This document shows, in pieces, positions 49,701-57,485 of a stretch of 64,000 nucleotides of DNA. Position 1 is the first letter of the stretch; the number at the start of each line of letters is the position of its first letter. The notes under the pieces were generated by a model that did no database searches, had not been told where the DNA came from, and was given only the letters and a program-made list of their open reading frames with translations. The stretch is from Oxalicibacterium faecigallinarum (GTDB taxonomy: Bacteria > Pseudomonadota > Gammaproteobacteria > Burkholderiales > Burkholderiaceae_D): assembly GCF_014635705.1 (NCBI RefSeq), contig NZ_BMDI01000001.1, forward strand, positions 124,001 through 188,000, read 5' to 3'. Both the position numbers and the translations under genes were made by a program.

Positions 49701-50805
49701 GTCCGCACATCAGTCCATGAATTTCAAGATCATTGATGAACATGGTCGTCAGCTTGAGATGGGCCGCAATCTGGGTGCGTTGCGTGCCGAGCTTGGCGGA
49801 CAGGCGCGCAAGAGTTTTCAGCGCATTGCAGAAAAAACGGCAGCACCTATCGCCACGGCTTCACAAGCTGCGCCAGTCGCTGGCAAGTCGGGTGCAGCCC
49901 AATCTACCCAGAAAGCTCCGACAGATAATAAGGCGACGAACAAAACTGCCAATGCAGGACAACATCAGAATCTAACCGCATGGACCTTCGGTGAGTTGCC
50001 TGAGCTGCTGGAGATTCAGCAAGGCAAGCAAACCTTGATCGGCTTTCCTGCGCTGGTCGATAGAAAAACGCACTGCGATCTGGAAGTGTTTGATGATCCT
50101 GATGAAGCGGCACGCGTACATCGCATCGGCCTGCGCCGCCTGATGGCCTTGCAGCTCAAGGAACAGTTGAAGTTTTTGGAAAAAAATATTCCCGGCTTGC
50201 AGCAAATGGGCATGCAGTTCATGGCTATCGGTTCGCAGGAAGAATTGCGCGGTCAGATCATCGAACAGGCGCTGGAACGTGCCTGTCTGCAGGAGCCTTT
50301 ACCGAAGAATGCCGAGCAGTTCAACGCCCGCAAGGATGAAGGAAAATCGCGTCTCGGTTTGCTCGTCAATGAAATTGCGCGTCTGGCTGGCAACGTGCTG
50401 ACCGAGTACTACGCACTGCCCAAGAAGCTGCAAACCGTCAAAGCACACACGCAAGCGGTCAACGACATCCAGTCGCAGATGCAATCACTGGTCGGCAAAC
50501 GCTTTATCGCCGATACCGATTACACGCACCTCACGCACTTTCCGCGCTATCTCAAGGCCATCAATGTCCGTATCGACAAGTTGCGCGCCGATCCTGCACG
50601 CGATACACGCTCGATGAGCGAGTGGCAGCAGGCGGCGGCCCCGTGGCAGCGGGCTCTGAAGGAGCGTCACGGCGATCCGAAGATGGATGAGTATCGCTGG
50701 ATGCTGGAGGAACTGCGCGTGTCGCTGTTTGCGCAGGAATTGCGGACGCCGATGCCGGTGTCGGTCAAGCGGTTGCAGAAGGTGTGGGAATCAATGCAGC
50801 GGTAA
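46777..50805 (+). CDS. hrpA: ATP-dependent RNA helicase HrpA
   Basis: About 1342 residues; a DEAH-box helicase of the HrpA type, which acts on mRNA and resolves stalled ribosomes in E. coli. Walker A is GETGSGKTT (about 77-85), then IIIDEAHERSLN (about 171-182), SAT, and the motif VI arginine region QRAGRCGR. HA2 and OB domains follow, and a long C-terminal DUF3418 region (to about 1340) typical of bacterial HrpA (E. coli 1300). A low-complexity Ala/Thr/Lys linker sits near 1030-1065. The start is uncertain: ATG 46777 has GGGAG upstream, while ATG 46813 follows a TATAAT box by ten bases. It is divergent from argA. Confidence 0.95.
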   Translation: MAADKLCIIPAHMSASESTPKSVLPRRDRPSRDTRAEAVPPVRNPLPAITFPEELPVSGRRDEIALAIQNNQVVIVSGETGSGKTTQLPKICLELGRGEKGLIGHTQPRRIAASSTAKRIAQELGSPPGEHVGFKVRFNDTLTKGAWVKLMTDGILLAETQTDPLLRQYDTIIIDEAHERSLNIDFLLGYLKQLLPKRPDLKIIITSATIDADRFARHFGRGDTPAPVIEVSGRLYPVEIRYRPVEPFDKNAQNNPGGNPNATSDAAQARRSALAAKERGQRDLMDAVVDAVDELARIGSGDVLVFLPGEREIRDAAEALRKHHPPHVEILPLFARLSAQEQERVFKPSNARRIVLATNVAETSLTVPGIRYVVDAGLARVKRYSYRNKVEQLQIEPVAQSAANQRAGRCGRVAAGVCIRLYDEQDYLLRPKFTEPEILRSSLASVILRMKSLHLTDVETFPFIEPPLGRAIADGYQLLQELGAVDDDNRLTKLGRELARLPLDPRVGRMILAAKENVCLTEVLIIASALSVQDPRDRPMEAQNAADAAHKKFADEKSEFQSYLKIWKWFSDAIEHKKSNRLLQEECRANFLSQLRLREWRDVHSQLLTIVREQGWRLNEAPATYEQLHTALLTGLLGNIGFKAEDEPHYLGARGIKFHIWPGSSLIKKAGKWIMAAELVDTTRLYARCIAQIQPEWLERVAGHLLKKSYGEPRWEKRTAQVSAYERATLYGLVVYSQRRIQYGLFHPAEAREIFIRDALVGGDFETRAPFFAHNHKLVREIENLEHKSRRLDVLVDDELIIAFYDKLIPADVHNGISFEKWHKDATAREPKLLYLNRDDLMRHEAAGVTTDLFPKSMNVAGVGMTLSYHFEPGSPRDGVTLTVPLYALNQVSADRTEWLVPGMLKEKVHLLLKSLPQKLRRHCVPLPDYAAGFCDRVQEKQIFGRGSLLDAVIADVREQTGIATKTTDYKLETLSAHQSMNFKIIDEHGRQLEMGRNLGALRAELGGQARKSFQRIAEKTAAPIATASQAAPVAGKSGAAQSTQKAPTDNKATNKTANAGQHQNLTAWTFGELPELLEIQQGKQTLIGFPALVDRKTHCDLEVFDDPDEAARVHRIGLRRLMALQLKEQLKFLEKNIPGLQQMGMQFMAIGSQEELRGQIIEQALERACLQEPLPKNAEQFNARKDEGKSRLGLLVNEIARLAGNVLTEYYALPKKLQTVKAHTQAVNDIQSQMQSLVGKRFIADTDYTHLTHFPRYLKAINVRIDKLRADPARDTRSMSEWQQAAAPWQRALKERHGDPKMDEYRWMLEELRVSLFAQELRTPMPVSVKRLQKVWESMQR

Positions 50806-50856
50806 AAAATATCCAGGGAAGTGGATGCACTAGTAAATTTCTATCTAGTTTTAAAT

Positions 50857-50888
50857 AAAAAATCGCGTCGATTGACGCGATTTTTTAT
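50857..50888. terminator. Bidirectional terminator after hrpA
   Basis: A 13-bp stem (AAAAAATCGCGTC / GACGCGATTTTTT) with the loop GATT. It ends hrpA and overlaps the stop codon of the convergent secreted-protein gene. Confidence 0.88.
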
Positions 50889-51496
50889 TTATCTTCGATG
50901 ATGACCGTCTCAAATAAACGGTCAGCTTTGGTGGCAAACAATTCATCTTTATTTTGATCGTAGTGTCGGTTGTAGTAACGGACTTCAAAGCCTATTCGTT
51001 TATGTTTAGATAATCCGCATGAAAGCATATGTTGTTCACTCCATTTCTTCTGACTTAGGTCAGCACGCGTAGTTCGAACATCTTCAAGTAACATATATAC
51101 CCGCACACATTGAGGGTTTTGTGGATATTCTTTGATATCAAAAGCCGACAATTTGAAATCTGGATTTTTCTTGTAGCCTTCTTCAGTATTTTTCCGAATC
51201 TGCTCCATGTAGGTTGAAACCGGATGGAATGGTTTGTCCAACCTGATCATGTACGCCTCAATTTCTTGGTTCTCATCGGTCGCTTTACCAGCTCTTTTCA
51301 AGGTAATACTTAAACCGGCTTTTTTTGTGTCCCAATTTGGTTCGTTTGGAGGAATCAGGCTGAGGCCAATTGCTGAACCGCTCTGGTCGGTAATACCTAT
51401 CATCACGCGTTTGCTTTCGTCAGCTGGATCAGTCTCTGCGTGTAGGCTTGTGTTGAAGGACAGTAAAAATACGACAAAGATGGTTAGAAATTTCAT
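50885..51496 (-). CDS. Hypothetical periplasmic protein, AT-rich gene
   Basis: 203 residues from ATG 51496, whose upstream CAGGGA is a reasonable ribosome site. The start MKFLTIFVVFLLSFNTSLHA is a clean Sec signal peptide. The mature protein is charged, with two cysteines (PQCVRVY and LSCGLSKH) that could form a disulfide. It contains repeated K/N/Y-rich strands, and no family is recognised. The gene is visibly richer in A and T than hrpA and dcd on either side. It is convergent with hrpA and divergent from the next small gene. Possibly acquired accessory DNA. Confidence 0.75.
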   Translation of the reverse strand: MKFLTIFVVFLLSFNTSLHAETDPADESKRVMIGITDQSGSAIGLSLIPPNEPNWDTKKAGLSITLKRAGKATDENQEIEAYMIRLDKPFHPVSTYMEQIRKNTEEGYKKNPDFKLSAFDIKEYPQNPQCVRVYMLLEDVRTTRADLSQKKWSEQHMLSCGLSKHKRIGFEVRYYNRHYDQNKDELFATKADRLFETVIIEDK

Positions 51497-51639
51497 TTGA
51501 ATCCCTGATAGCTTGGCGTTACTGAAATAGATGGACTGTAAACAACATGCGATCATATGTGTATGAATGACAATAAAAAACCCATATTTATGGGAGTTTT
51601 CTGCCTCGTTTTTTGAAATTCATTTTCGAGTATCTAGTC

Positions 51640-51894
51640 ATGAAACTGCTTTGGATGAGTTTGATCGTATGCAGTACACCGCTTATTTCGTTGGCATCGA
51701 CGCCAACTGATGTGCAATATTTTATTGAGCGTCGTGATGGTTGCGATCACTTTCGTGGCGAGTATCCATACGATGAAGAACGTGGTCGCTTTATCGCAAA
51801 GAACCTGAAAGACCTTTGCACCGGAACAGATAAGCAATTGAAAAAAGTTAAGGAAGAAATACGTGCAACAGCCTCGAATCATGGAAAAGCTTGA
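51640..51894 (+). CDS. Small hypothetical periplasmic protein
   Basis: 84 residues from ATG 51640 (MKLLWMSLIVCSTPLISLAS, a likely signal peptide). The mature part has two cysteines (RRDGCDHFRGEYP and LKDLCTGTD) and a lysine-rich helix at the end. Sequence elements such as DGCDHFRGE-PYDEERGRFI recall small secreted proteins often annotated only as hypothetical; no family is assigned. The ribosome site is weak; an in-frame TTG at 51613 would destroy the signal-peptide layout. It is AT-richer than its surroundings, like its divergent neighbour. Confidence 0.68.
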   Translation: MKLLWMSLIVCSTPLISLASTPTDVQYFIERRDGCDHFRGEYPYDEERGRFIAKNLKDLCTGTDKQLKKVKEEIRATASNHGKA

Positions 51895-52024
51895 TGAATA
51901 TGAAGAGGAAATTGAATTGCCCAGAAAATAACGTGGCGTCAGATATTATGCAGATGCCTCGGAATGCTCGCCTCAATATCGCGTAAAATTGCGCGAAACT
52001 TCATTACCTACCAATACAAAGAAT

Positions 52025-52591
52025 ATGGCAATCAAATCCGACAAATGGATACGCCGCATGGCGGAGCAGCACGGCATGATCGAACCGTTCGAGCCGGGGC
52101 AGGTTCGCCAGGATAACGGTAACAAGATCGTTTCTTACGGCACGTCATCGTATGGTTACGATATTCGCTGCGCCGACGAATTCAAGATTTTCACCAACAT
52201 CAATTCCACCATCGTCGATCCGAAGAACTTCGATGAAAAGTCCTTTGTGGATTTCAAGGGCGATGTGTGCATCATTCCGCCCAACTCGTTTGCGCTGGCG
52301 CGTACGGTCGAATACTTCCGCATTCCGCGCAGCGTATTGACGATCTGTCTGGGTAAATCGACGTATGCGCGTTGCGGCATCATTGTGAACGTGACGCCGT
52401 TCGAGCCGGAGTGGGAAGGCTATGTGACGCTGGAATTCTCGAACACGACACCGCTGCCAGCAAAAATCTACGCAGGTGAAGGTTGTGCGCAGGTCTTGTT
52501 CTTTGAAAGCGATGAGATTTGTGAAACTTCATACAAGGATCGTGGTGGCAAGTATCAAGGCCAGCATGGTGTAACCTTGCCGAAGACCTGA
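52025..52591 (+). CDS. dcd: dCTP deaminase
   Basis: 188 residues from ATG 52025 ([22 protein letters not shown]); upstream in-frame residues are not family-like. It deaminates dCTP to dUTP, which after dUTPase supplies dUMP for thymidylate synthase (thyA is also in this window). The trimeric dUTPase-like fold is seen in [12 protein letters not shown] (37-48), [10 protein letters not shown] (110-119) and TLEFSN (135-140), where E137 corresponds to the catalytic glutamate. The length matches the 188-193 residue family. Single gene with a terminator. Confidence 0.97.
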   Translation: MAIKSDKWIRRMAEQHGMIEPFEPGQVRQDNGNKIVSYGTSSYGYDIRCADEFKIFTNINSTIVDPKNFDEKSFVDFKGDVCIIPPNSFALARTVEYFRIPRSVLTICLGKSTYARCGIIVNVTPFEPEWEGYVTLEFSNTTPLPAKIYAGEGCAQVLFFESDEICETSYKDRGGKYQGQHGVTLPKT

Positions 52592-52608
52592 TTGCCGATT
52601 GATTCAAT

Positions 52609-52641
52609 AAAAAAGCCGACGTTTGTCGGCTTTTTGTTTTT
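52609..52641. terminator. Terminator after dcd, probably bidirectional
   Basis: An 11-bp stem (AAAAAGCCGAC / GTCGGCTTTTT) with the loop GTTT and T-runs on both strands. It separates dcd from the convergent diguanylate cyclase gene. Confidence 0.88.
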
Positions 52642-52670
52642 TGAGCGTAGCCAAGCAAGGCGTCGATTGA

Positions 52671-53579
52671 TCAGTCGGCGACGTAAGCCAGTACTTGATT
52701 GCGACCTGCGCGTTTGGCGTTGTATAGCGCCTGATCGGCACGGCGTTTGACGTCTGTGAAGGAACTGTCGTCCGCCATCAGTTCGCTGAAGCCACCGCTG
52801 ATGGTGCCGGCGCCTTTAATGCCCAACTGCTGCACGGCGCTGGCAATACATTGGCGCAGGCGCTCCACGATGGGTAAGGCGTCCTCGCTACGGGTATGCG
52901 GCATCAGCACGACGAATTCGTCACCACCAACGCGCGCGGCATGGTCGGTTGCGCGTAGTTCGGCACGACACACATTGGCAATCGTTTGCAGTACGACGTC
53001 ACCTTTCATGTGACCGTGCTGATCGTTGACGGTCTTGAAGTCGTCAATGTCGAACATGAAGAGGGTTGCCGGAGTCTGGTAGCGGCAGAAGATGTCGTAG
53101 TGCGCTGCCAGTACATCGAGCAGTTTGCGGCGATTGATCAGGCCAGTGAGTGAATCGCTCTCACTCTGCATGCGTAGTTTGACTTCGAGATCGTTACGGG
53201 CGGTGATGTTGCTGGCGACCCAGAGCACGGCATCTTCGCCACTGACCTGAAAATCCAGCGCCTGAATCCGTCCTTCAAACCAGATCTGTTCCGACGGGCC
53301 GGCCGTTTCCAGTCCGCGAACATCGCTGGCAGCCAATCCGTATTCGACGATATGCAGTTTGCGTGAAGCCAGTGCCTTGTTGATCTCCCCCGAAAACCAG
53401 TTGCTCTTTTCATCGTGCAAAACTTCGTGCATGTACTTGCCGATCAGTGCACTGCCATCGTGGTAATAGCGTGCATCGGCGCCGCCATAGATGGCGGCAT
53501 AACGTCCACTGCGCGTGAGGATAAAGGCAGGATCAGGGAGTGCAGTAAGGATGGCCCTCAACTGCTGTTCATTAAACAC
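52671..53579 (-). CDS. PAS-GGDEF diguanylate cyclase
   Basis: 302 residues, GTG start. The N-terminal PAS domain (about 5-130) begins LRAILTALPDPAFILTRSGRYAAIYGG. The GGDEF domain (about 140-300) has the intact catalytic motif GGDEF near 217-221, and an RxxD (RATD) exactly five residues before it, the inhibitory site that gives feedback control by c-di-GMP. It has no membrane segment, so it is a soluble sensor-cyclase producing c-di-GMP from GTP. The ribosome site is weak. The signal bound by PAS is unknown. Confidence 0.93.
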   Translation of the reverse strand: MFNEQQLRAILTALPDPAFILTRSGRYAAIYGGADARYYHDGSALIGKYMHEVLHDEKSNWFSGEINKALASRKLHIVEYGLAASDVRGLETAGPSEQIWFEGRIQALDFQVSGEDAVLWVASNITARNDLEVKLRMQSESDSLTGLINRRKLLDVLAAHYDIFCRYQTPATLFMFDIDDFKTVNDQHGHMKGDVVLQTIANVCRAELRATDHAARVGGDEFVVLMPHTRSEDALPIVERLRQCIASAVQQLGIKGAGTISGGFSELMADDSSFTDVKRRADQALYNAKRAGRNQVLAYVAD

Positions 53580-53707
53580 GGTGGCACCAGAGAGAATCAG
53601 AGACGGGTGAGAAGGTTACCTCAAATCAACTTTTTAGGCGTCAACTGACTGTTGCTTCTTTTCATATGAGACCGATTGCATTGCCGGTGCTGACATCGGC
53701 GTGGCGT

Positions 53708-54193
53708 TCAGCGTTTTGCAAGTTTGTGTCTGAGCGCTTCCACTGCGTCCTTGTCGGCATCGAGTCCTGCGACTGAGCCAAGCAGTGTGAGCGTCTTGCC
53801 ATGCAGGCGGAAGGCTTCTGCCGTGACGAAGTTGCCACTGCCTGCGTAACGCGTGATGACGACGATATCCGGCTGGCCGTTCCTGTCGATATCGGCAAAG
53901 GACAGTTCCTGTATGACGCCATTGCGCGGACGCACGATACCGGCGACGAAACGATCATAAGGGTATGCAGGATCGTTTTTGGCATAAAGGCGCACGGTAT
54001 AGCTGCCTACGCTACGTGGTTCCAGATCACCTTCGGCCACGACCACGGTTTGTCCGCTCTTGGGCATGGTGGCGTGCTTGACGACGCGACGGGTGTCTTC
54101 GGCATGCGCCGAGGTCAGAAGTAGCAAGGCTGTAGCCGGTACGATGCAAAAGCGTACGACGCGTCGCAGATGGGGATAAGCGGAAAAGGTCAC
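53708..54193 (-). CDS. Periplasmic protein resembling I-type lysozyme inhibitor (PliI-like)
   Basis: 161 residues. The N terminus has a basic region and hydrophobic core ending SAHAE (about 30), a Sec signal. The mature domain has a pattern I associate with PliI: VVVAEGDLEPRSVGSYTVRLYA, then RFVAGIVRPRNGVIQELSFADID and VVITRYAGSGNFVTAEAFRL. PliI proteins bind invertebrate-type lysozyme in the periplasm and protect the cell wall. The assignment is by remembered sequence pattern and should be treated as tentative. It lies upstream of, and co-directional with, the diguanylate cyclase, 128 bp apart. Confidence 0.65.
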   Translation of the reverse strand: MTFSAYPHLRRVVRFCIVPATALLLLTSAHAEDTRRVVKHATMPKSGQTVVVAEGDLEPRSVGSYTVRLYAKNDPAYPYDRFVAGIVRPRNGVIQELSFADIDRNGQPDIVVITRYAGSGNFVTAEAFRLHGKTLTLLGSVAGLDADKDAVEALRHKLAKR

Positions 54194-54532
54194 GATAGAA
54201 AAGAGGCGGCAGGATGGAAAATGTTCGTTAGGTGAGGGGACATATCTTGTTATTTTAATCTGCCACCAAGATTAACCACGTAAAAGTCGCTGACCAGATG
54301 GCTCAGGTTGATGTTGTTTTTTTAGTATCACCCGGCCTGAAACGGGCGCCGACATGACGCGTGGGTGTGAATGTTGCTTGTCTGAAAATAGGTCATCAGC
54401 GTGCGTTGTGCGCTTTTGATAACACATGCAGTTGATGGCAACCGCATAACATCGGTGCCGCACGCGGTCGCAATCTGGTTTTACGTCATCGTTAGCTTCG
54501 TCAATCAATAATAATCAAAAGGCAGGCGTTTC
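54194..54532. other. Divergent intergenic region
   Basis: 339 bp between the PliI-like gene and the HD-GYP gene. The part next to the PliI-like start is AT-rich. No hairpin with a T-run, operator or coding frame is supported. Confidence 0.45.
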
Positions 54533-57442
54533 ATGAAATTCAGACTTCCACTGCATGTGCACTTATCCCTCCTGTTTGCCGTCGCCCTGCTACTGATTGG
54601 CGGCCTGATCACCGCTGTCGGCTATTACATGTCGCACGACATGCTGGAATCGTCGGCGGAAGAATTGACCAGTCGTGCCGGAAGGGAGATTGCTGGCGAG
54701 ATTCGCTCCATTATTCGTCCCGCCAATATGGCGACCGATATGCTGGCGCAGCATCGCGTGACGGATGCCGACACGTTTTCCAAACGCGTCGCCGGTTTGC
54801 GTGCGATGCAGATTGCGTTGCGGGACGATGGCGGTTTGACTTCCATCTATATCGGATACGAGACGGGCGATTACTTTTTTTTGTACGAGCTAAGAGATGA
54901 TGAAGAACGCGTGCGATACGGCGCACCGGTCGGAAGTCGTTATCAGCTGCGCAGCATAGAGCGCAGTGTTGCCAGGCAAGAGGCGCGTTATCTGTATCTG
55001 GATGAGGACCTGCAGGTACTGTCCAGCGAAGCGCATCCCGAATATCTGGCTGCCTTCGATCCGCGCCATCGTGGCTGGTATCAGTTTGCACAACAGGCCG
55101 ATACCACGGTGACCTTGTCGCCCTATCTGTTTTTCTCCACCGGAGAAGTCGGGCTGACAATCGCCAGGCGCGCCGCTAACGATCATGCCGTGATCGGTGC
55201 GGATATTCCGCTGTCTTCCCTCAGTACTGCATTGAAAAAGCAGAAGGTCACACCATCCAGTCAGCTTGTGCTGGTGACTTCCGAAGGCAGCGTGGTGGCG
55301 TATGAAGATATCAAGCGCCTGATTCCCGCCAGTGATGATACGTCCAGCACCATGCTCAAACATCTGGATACGTTTGGCATCAAGCCCTTGCAGGGCATGA
55401 TGGATTTGATCAAGCCGGAAGAATCGGCAATGGGTATGGAGCGCTCCATCAGTGTGGATGATGAAAAATGGCGGATATCGGTCCAGCCGATTCGACTGCC
55501 GGGTGCCCATCCGCTGTATCTGATGGTGGCGATTCCGGAGAGTGAACTGTTTGCAACGGCGCTGAATATTCGTTCTGCTTCCATTGGCTTGAGTCTGCTG
55601 TTGCTGGCCATTGCCATACCGCTGATTTGGCTGATATCGCGTCTGATGTCGCGCTCCATCCGTGCTCTGGCACATGAGACCGAGGCGATCCGTCGCTTCG
55701 AGTTTGCGGAGCCGATCGGCATCAAGTCGGCCATCAGTGAAGTGGATGCGCTGGCGAAGGCGATGGATGGGATGAAGACCACCATCTCGAAATTTACCGA
55801 CGTCACACAAACTGTCGCTGCCGAAAAGAATTTCGACAAGCTGCTCGCCAAACTGCTCAAGGAAACCATGTCGATCAGCGGAGCACGTTCAGGCGCCTTG
55901 TATCTGCTGGATGAAGAGCATATGGTTGCCTGCACCGCCTTCGGTACCAATGGTTTGCCGCAACATGAATCGCTGCGTGAGCTGACCATGAGCGAACTGC
56001 CGGCGGTCGTACGGACCGCATTTGATCGTGGCTGTACCGAGCGTGGTCGCCTGACGCCAGGTGAGATGCGCCTGATGGGATTGGCACCGCTGGCGTGGAA
56101 CGAGGATGATGGTGCGCGCGTTGTGGTGGTGCCGTTGTTCAATCGACAGCGCGTTCTGCTGGGCTTCATGCTGTTGATGCAGGATGAACAGATCGACGAT
56201 GCGCAACTTGCGTTCGTCAGCGCATTGTCGGCCTCGGCCAGCAGTTCGGTTGAGACACGCGGGTTGATCCGCGACCAGAAGCGCCTGTTCGAGGCTTTCA
56301 TAGCCTTGATTGCCGGTGCCATCGATGCCAAGAGTCCTTACACCGGCGGACATTGTGGTCGTGTACCGGAGTTGACCAAGATGCTGGTCAAGGCAGCGTG
56401 CGAGCAGACCAGCGGACCGTATGCCGATTTCAACCTGAACGAGGACGAGTGGGAAGCCGTACACGTTGCCGCATGGTTGCACGATTGCGGCAAGGTGACG
56501 ACACCCGAATACGTGGTGGACAAGGCCACCAAGCTGGAAACGATCTATGACCGCATCCACGAGGTGCGCATGCGTTTTGAAGTGCTGAAGCGGGACGCCG
56601 AAATCAAATGCCTGAAGAACATGGCCGCAGGCATGGAATACAACATTGCGCAGGCAAAACTGAAGGAAGAGTTGCAACAACTGGATGAGGAGTTTGATTT
56701 TGTCGCGAGCTGCAATGAGGGCGGCGAGTTCATGGCGCCTGACAAGATTGAGCGACTGAAGAAAATTGCATCACGGACCTGGTTGCGTACCTTGGATGAC
56801 AGCCTGGGCATCTCGCAGGACGAGCGCCGTCGCAAAGGTGTGGAGCTGCGCAAGCGTCTGCCGGCACAGGAAATGCTGCTCTCGGACAAGGCCGAGCATC
56901 TGCTCAAGCGAGATCCGCAGCACTGGATGGCACCCGGGAATCGCTGGGGCTTTGCCATGGACGTGCCCGAGCATCTTTATAACCGTGGCGAGTTGCACAA
57001 TTTATCGGTGGCGCGCGGTACCTTGTCGGCAGAAGAGCGCTATAAAATCAATGAGCACATGGTGCAAACCATCATGATGCTGTCGCAGTTGCCTTTTCCA
57101 CGCCATCTGCAGCAAGTGCCGGAAATCGCCGGTGGGCATCACGAGCGCATGGATGGCACCGGTTACCCACGCCGACTCAAGCAGGAAGATATGAGCCCGA
57201 TGGCGCGCATGATGGCAATTGCCGATATCTTTGAAGCGTTGACCGCGGTGGATCGTCCGTACAAGAAAGGAAAATCGCTGTCGGAAGCAATCAGGATCAT
57301 GTCGTTCATGAAAAAGGACAGGCATATCGATCCGGAGCTATTTGATCTCTTCCTCAGTTCCGGCGTGTACATGGATTACGCACGGCGCTTTTTATCGAGA
57401 GATCAGATTGATGAAGTCGATATCAAGGCCTATCTGGCTTGA
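54533..57442 (+). CDS. Membrane HD-GYP cyclic-di-GMP phosphodiesterase (Cache-HAMP-GAF-HD-GYP)
   Basis: 969 residues. A first helix at about 11-33 and a second at about 345-370 enclose a periplasmic double-Cache region. HAMP (about 370-425) and a GAF domain (about 435-585) precede the HD-GYP domain (about 595-955). The metal-binding motifs are present: the HDCGK motif at about 649-653 and HHERMDGTGYP at about 869-879. About 215 residues lie between them, far more than the 60 or so in ordinary HD-GYP proteins. The extra part is helical and charged (EVLKRDAEIKCLKNMAAGMEYNIAQ and on). Predicted to hydrolyse c-di-GMP in response to a periplasmic ligand. Monocistronic. Confidence 0.94.
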   Translation: MKFRLPLHVHLSLLFAVALLLIGGLITAVGYYMSHDMLESSAEELTSRAGREIAGEIRSIIRPANMATDMLAQHRVTDADTFSKRVAGLRAMQIALRDDGGLTSIYIGYETGDYFFLYELRDDEERVRYGAPVGSRYQLRSIERSVARQEARYLYLDEDLQVLSSEAHPEYLAAFDPRHRGWYQFAQQADTTVTLSPYLFFSTGEVGLTIARRAANDHAVIGADIPLSSLSTALKKQKVTPSSQLVLVTSEGSVVAYEDIKRLIPASDDTSSTMLKHLDTFGIKPLQGMMDLIKPEESAMGMERSISVDDEKWRISVQPIRLPGAHPLYLMVAIPESELFATALNIRSASIGLSLLLLAIAIPLIWLISRLMSRSIRALAHETEAIRRFEFAEPIGIKSAISEVDALAKAMDGMKTTISKFTDVTQTVAAEKNFDKLLAKLLKETMSISGARSGALYLLDEEHMVACTAFGTNGLPQHESLRELTMSELPAVVRTAFDRGCTERGRLTPGEMRLMGLAPLAWNEDDGARVVVVPLFNRQRVLLGFMLLMQDEQIDDAQLAFVSALSASASSSVETRGLIRDQKRLFEAFIALIAGAIDAKSPYTGGHCGRVPELTKMLVKAACEQTSGPYADFNLNEDEWEAVHVAAWLHDCGKVTTPEYVVDKATKLETIYDRIHEVRMRFEVLKRDAEIKCLKNMAAGMEYNIAQAKLKEELQQLDEEFDFVASCNEGGEFMAPDKIERLKKIASRTWLRTLDDSLGISQDERRRKGVELRKRLPAQEMLLSDKAEHLLKRDPQHWMAPGNRWGFAMDVPEHLYNRGELHNLSVARGTLSAEERYKINEHMVQTIMMLSQLPFPRHLQQVPEIAGGHHERMDGTGYPRRLKQEDMSPMARMMAIADIFEALTAVDRPYKKGKSLSEAIRIMSFMKKDRHIDPELFDLFLSSGVYMDYARRFLSRDQIDEVDIKAYLA

Positions 57443-57485
57443 TCCGGATTGAAGAGGTCCGCTCAGGTCATGCGGCACAACAATG

